Below are positions 5,416 to 6,984 of a stretch of DNA of 6,984 nt, one piece after another. The position numbers and the translations under genes are program-made. Below the pieces are notes generated by a model, which saw only the letters and a program-made list of their open reading frames with translations, made no database searches and had not been told where the DNA came from. Source of the stretch: Nitrosarchaeum sp. (GTDB taxonomy: Archaea > Thermoproteota > Nitrososphaeria > Nitrososphaerales > Nitrosopumilaceae); assembly GCA_013140415.1 (NCBI GenBank), contig JABFSW010000125.1, positions 1 to 6,984 on the forward strand, read 5' to 3'. Numbering within the stretch: the stretch's first letter is position 1; each line of letters opens with the position of its first letter.

Positions 5416-5532
5416 ATGGTAAGTGGTTGTGAGTGTGGTATATGTGATCATACAACAGAAGAAGAATGTGTTAAAAAAGAATGCAAATGTTGTTTAAATT
5501 TTCATGAAAGATCAGGCTCCAAAAGAAAATAA
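5416..5532 (+). CDS. Cys/His-rich miniprotein (38 residues), probable zinc-binding
   Basis: A short gene running from ATG 5416 to TAA 5530-5532. The product has seven cysteines and two histidines: Cys5, Cys7, Cys10, His12, Cys18, Cys23, Cys25, Cys26 and His30, in the order 'GCECGICDH', 'EECVKKECKCC', 'NFHE'. It ends in a basic tail, 'RSGSKRK'. The dense C-x-C, C-x2-C and C-x-CC spacing is hard to explain by chance and suggests a small zinc knuckle or metallothionein-like metal site. A TATA-like box sits at the right distance upstream. It converges with a second Cys/His-rich mini-gene of similar pattern 20 nt beyond its stop. Function is unknown; metal storage, nucleic-acid binding or a redox role are all possible. 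The cytoplasm is the likely location, as there is no signal sequence. Confidence 0.65.
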   Translation: MVSGCECGICDHTTEEECVKKECKCCLNFHERSGSKRK

Positions 5533-5535
5533 ATC

Positions 5536-5557
5536 ATTAATTTCATAATAAATTAAT
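5536..5557. terminator. AT-only hairpin between the two convergent mini-genes
   Basis: ATTAATTT, loop CATAAT, AAATTAAT: a perfect 8-bp stem sitting between the stop codons of the two Cys-rich genes, and including the minus-strand stop (5553-5555). Its symmetry would let it act in both directions. It is A/T only, so it is weak as RNA and some chance occurrence is expected. Confidence 0.4.
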
Positions 5558-5663
5558 CATGTTCTTTGTGACAACTGCATTTTTTTGCTATGTGACGAGA
5601 GCAACCAATTAAACGATGATCTTTACAACCGCATAAAATGCATTGTTTTTCTTTATTTTTCAT
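5553..5663 (-). CDS. Cys/His-rich miniprotein (36 residues), probable zinc-binding
   Basis: On the minus strand, ATG 5663-5661 to TAA 5555-5553 encodes 36 residues with Cys8, Cys11, Cys13, His16, Cys21, His24, Cys29, Cys31, His32 and His35 ('QCILCGCKDH', 'LIGCSRHIAKKCSCHKEH'). The start lies only 4 nt after the stop of the 124-residue gene, so the two are very probably co-transcribed, which supports it as a real gene. Its layout, C-x2-C ... DH-x4-C-x7-C-x-C-H-x2-H, resembles that of the plus-strand 38-residue protein (C-x2-C-DH-x5-C-x4-C-x-CC-x3-H). They may be distant paralogues that bind one or two zinc ions. The function is unknown. No Shine-Dalgarno sequence is visible in the short gap, so translation may be by re-initiation. 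Confidence 0.65.
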   Translation of the reverse strand: MKNKEKQCILCGCKDHRLIGCSRHIAKKCSCHKEHD

Positions 5664-5667
5664 AATT

Positions 5668-6042
5668 CTATAATTTTTCTACCATGTATTCTATATTATC
5701 CATTAATTTCTTATCTGCCAAGGATTCAAGAATTTTCAATCTCATGTTTTTTAATCGATTAGAATCTTCAGAGTATAATGGAGCCATAGTTTCTATCTCT
5801 TTTTCAAAAGAATAATTCTCCAAATAATGCTCAAATTTAGATTTTAAATCTGAAAAATCATTTGATTGAAATTTTTCAGTATCAATCTTGTTAATTAGTA
5901 CCTGAAAAAAACCATTGATCTTCAAGATTTCCTTTTTAATGATCTTTAAATCACCTGGTTTATCTTCAAGTTTTGTAAGTGTGTTATGAGCAACTATGAT
6001 CTTTTCTAAGATACTTTTCAAATATTCATAATAAGTTACCAT
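5668..6042 (-). CDS. Hypothetical alpha-helical protein (124 residues)
   Basis: No family recognised. The product is soluble, has no cysteine, and reads as amphipathic, charged helices throughout ('EYLKSILEKIIVAHNTLTKL', 'LKIIKKEILKINGFFQVLIN', 'DLKSKFEHYLENYSF', 'RLKNMRLKILESLADKKL'), so a helical bundle or coiled-coil fold is likely. The start ATG (6042-6040) sits about 32 nt from a TATA-like stretch on the minus strand (6067-6080). That stretch is part of a long inverted repeat, hinting at regulation. It is followed 4 nt later by the 36-residue Cys/His-rich gene, its probable operon partner, and is divergent from the threonine-synthase-family gene. A partner or scaffold role for the metal-binding peptide is conceivable but not shown. 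Confidence 0.65.
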   Translation of the reverse strand: MVTYYEYLKSILEKIIVAHNTLTKLEDKPGDLKIIKKEILKINGFFQVLINKIDTEKFQSNDFSDLKSKFEHYLENYSFEKEIETMAPLYSEDSNRLKNMRLKILESLADKKLMDNIEYMVEKL

Positions 6043-6046
6043 GTTT

Positions 6047-6079
6047 AACTTTAGATTATTGTAATCTAATCTAAAAGTT
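6047..6079. repeat. Inverted repeat over the minus-strand promoter (operator-like)
   Basis: The core is TTTAGATTA (6050-6058), 8-nt spacer, TAATCTAAA (6067-6075), a perfect 9-bp dyad. The outer bases extend the pairing on both sides (AAC / AGTT) if one extra A is bulged. The spacer itself starts another TAATC unit, so the right side reads as TAATC repeated. It covers the likely TATA-to-start region of the 124-residue gene, where a repressor would block transcription. Confidence 0.5.
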
Positions 6080-6117
6080 TAGGAAAACAAATTAATTCTT
6101 AGTTTGATGGGATTTTA

Positions 6118-6135
6118 CTCTTAACTTTAAATTAT
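6118..6135 (+). promoter_or_regulatory. TATA box region of the threonine synthase-family gene
   Basis: CTCTTAACTTTAAATTAT-type sequence centred about 29 nt before the ATG at 6157, with no ribosome binding site between them. This fits a leaderless transcript and supports the chosen start. Confidence 0.45.
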
Positions 6136-6156
6136 CACTGCTTCCGCTAACTGACA

Positions 6157-6984
6157 ATGCAAGATGACGCTTATCTCAAGTGTGTTGATCCTCATTGTGG
6201 ATTAGAATACCCAATCAAAAGTACTAATGTTCAATGTGAAAAAGGTCATCTATTAGATGTAAAATACAAAAATAAACCCTCAGATAGCCTAAAAGAGGTA
6301 TTTTATCAGAGACGAAACTCTCAAGGAAACATCTTCAATGAAAGTGGGGTTTGGAGATTTAGGGAATTGCTGAATTTTTGTCAAATAGATACAGAAAATA
6401 TTGAGGAATGTTCAAAATATTTAGTTTCATTAGATGGTGCAGAAGGTAGACAATCAAAACCATATCAAATGTCAAAAGTGGCAGAGTTCATAGGAATTTC
6501 CAATGATAAGTTATGGTTACAACCAGAAGGATACAATCCTAGCGGATCATTCAAAGATAATGGAATGGCAAGTGCAGTAACACATGCCAAAATGGTCGGC
6601 GCAAAAAAAATTGTTTGTGCATCTACTGGAAATACTTCAGCTTCAGCAGGTATGTTTGCAGCAAATGAAGGAATACACTGCGATGTATACATTCCATCAG
6701 GCCAAATTGCTCCAGGAAAATTAAGTCAGGCATATCAATTTGGAGCTCAAATAGTTGAAGTAGATGGAAATTTTGATGATGCACTAAAACAATCTCTTGA
6801 TGATGCAAAAAACCACAATGGGTATACAGTAAACTCTGTAAATCCATTTAGAATTGAAGGACAAAAAACAATTCCATATAGAGCATTAGAATATTTGAAA
6901 TGGGAATCTCCAGATTGGATTGTATACCCAGGAGGAGCACTTGGAAATACCTCGAGTTGTGGAAAGGCATTAATGGAATTATAC
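6157..6984 (+). CDS. thrC: Threonine synthase-family PLP enzyme, N-terminal 276 residues; 3' end outside window
   Basis: The frame opens at ATG 6157 and is still open at the right edge. The start has an N-terminal zinc ribbon (Cys9, Cys14, Cys27, His31: 'CVDPHCGLEY', 'VQCEKGH'), as in many archaeal threonine synthases. The PLP-binding lysine is Lys133 in 'NPSGSFKDNGMA'. The substrate loop is 'CASTGNTSASAG' (154-165) and the phosphate-binding glycine loop is 'YPGGALGNTSS' (257-267), with 'NSVNPFRIEGQKT' between. These match fold-type II threonine synthase of the plant-like group, which makes threonine from O-phosphohomoserine in the cytoplasm. The usual 'EGxTPL' is 'EGRQSKPYQM' here; plant-type enzymes also depart from that motif. 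A related activity such as cysteate synthase, a close paralogue in some archaea, cannot be excluded without the C-terminal part. Confidence 0.85.
   Translation, partial: MQDDAYLKCVDPHCGLEYPIKSTNVQCEKGHLLDVKYKNKPSDSLKEVFYQRRNSQGNIFNESGVWRFRELLNFCQIDTENIEECSKYLVSLDGAEGRQSKPYQMSKVAEFIGISNDKLWLQPEGYNPSGSFKDNGMASAVTHAKMVGAKKIVCASTGNTSASAGMFAANEGIHCDVYIPSGQIAPGKLSQAYQFGAQIVEVDGNFDDALKQSLDDAKNHNGYTVNSVNPFRIEGQKTIPYRALEYLKWESPDWIVYPGGALGNTSSCGKALMELY

Noticed and set aside
6424..6470. Lack of the usual EGxTPL motif in the threonine synthase-family protein as evidence of a novel enzyme
   Set aside because: Plant-type threonine synthases also depart from this motif, and the remaining signature blocks agree with that group, so it is weak evidence for a new activity.
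6465..6847. Two overlapping minus-strand open frames at the right side
   Set aside because: Both are antisense to the threonine-synthase-family coding region, which has intact motifs across this stretch.
1..6984. tRNA/rRNA genes, CRISPR array, insertion sequences, integrase or attachment sites
   Set aside because: No cloverleaf, evenly spaced repeats, transposase-like protein or long terminal repeats were seen by eye; a tRNAscan or repeat search could confirm.

Overview
The window looks like a chromosomal segment of an AT-rich ammonia-oxidising archaeon (Nitrososphaerota, Nitrosopumilus-like). No search was run; the assignment rests on gene content and style. It holds an Hjc-type Holliday junction resolvase, an SCP2-type thiolase coupled to a zinc-ribbon DUF35 partner, an LLM-class F420/flavin oxidoreductase, and a secreted protein ending in the short 'EWVKN...W...G-Q/I-S...LI-QGIIKI' module common in secreted proteins of this phylum. 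Most first genes have a TATA-like box about 25-32 nt before the ATG, which fits leaderless archaeal transcripts. Shine-Dalgarno-like sequence is seen mainly inside the operon.

Layout. (1) Positions 3-1953, plus strand: a tightly overlapping operon of LLM oxidoreductase (5' end outside the window), thiolase and DUF35 protein, joined by TAATG and ATGA overlaps. This looks like an acyl-CoA module. (2) Positions 1954-2778, minus strand: a class I SAM-dependent methyltransferase-like protein whose stop codon directly abuts that of DUF35. (3) Positions 2779-2963: a divergent control region carrying two back-to-back perfect dyads. (4) Positions 2964-3710, plus strand: a secreted 3D-domain (double-psi beta-barrel) protein. 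(5) Positions 3860-5347, plus strand: the Hjc resolvase and two lineage-type hypothetical proteins, each apparently with its own promoter. (6) Positions 5416-5663: two very small Cys/His-rich genes (38 and 36 codons) facing each other across an AT-only hairpin. The minus-strand one lies 4 nt behind an unknown 124-residue helical protein (5668-6042). (7) Positions 6157-6984, plus strand: a threonine-synthase-family PLP enzyme, cut by the right edge and divergent from the 124-residue gene, with a long dyad between them.

Functional reading. The operon may make or cleave a beta-ketoacyl-CoA, with the DUF35 protein as thiolase partner and the LLM protein as a redox step. Threonine synthase is amino-acid biosynthesis, and Hjc is recombination and repair. 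The least explained parts are the two Cys-rich miniproteins, the 3D-domain secreted protein in a lineage not known to make murein, and the intergenic dyads. No RNA genes, mobile elements or CRISPR arrays were seen.
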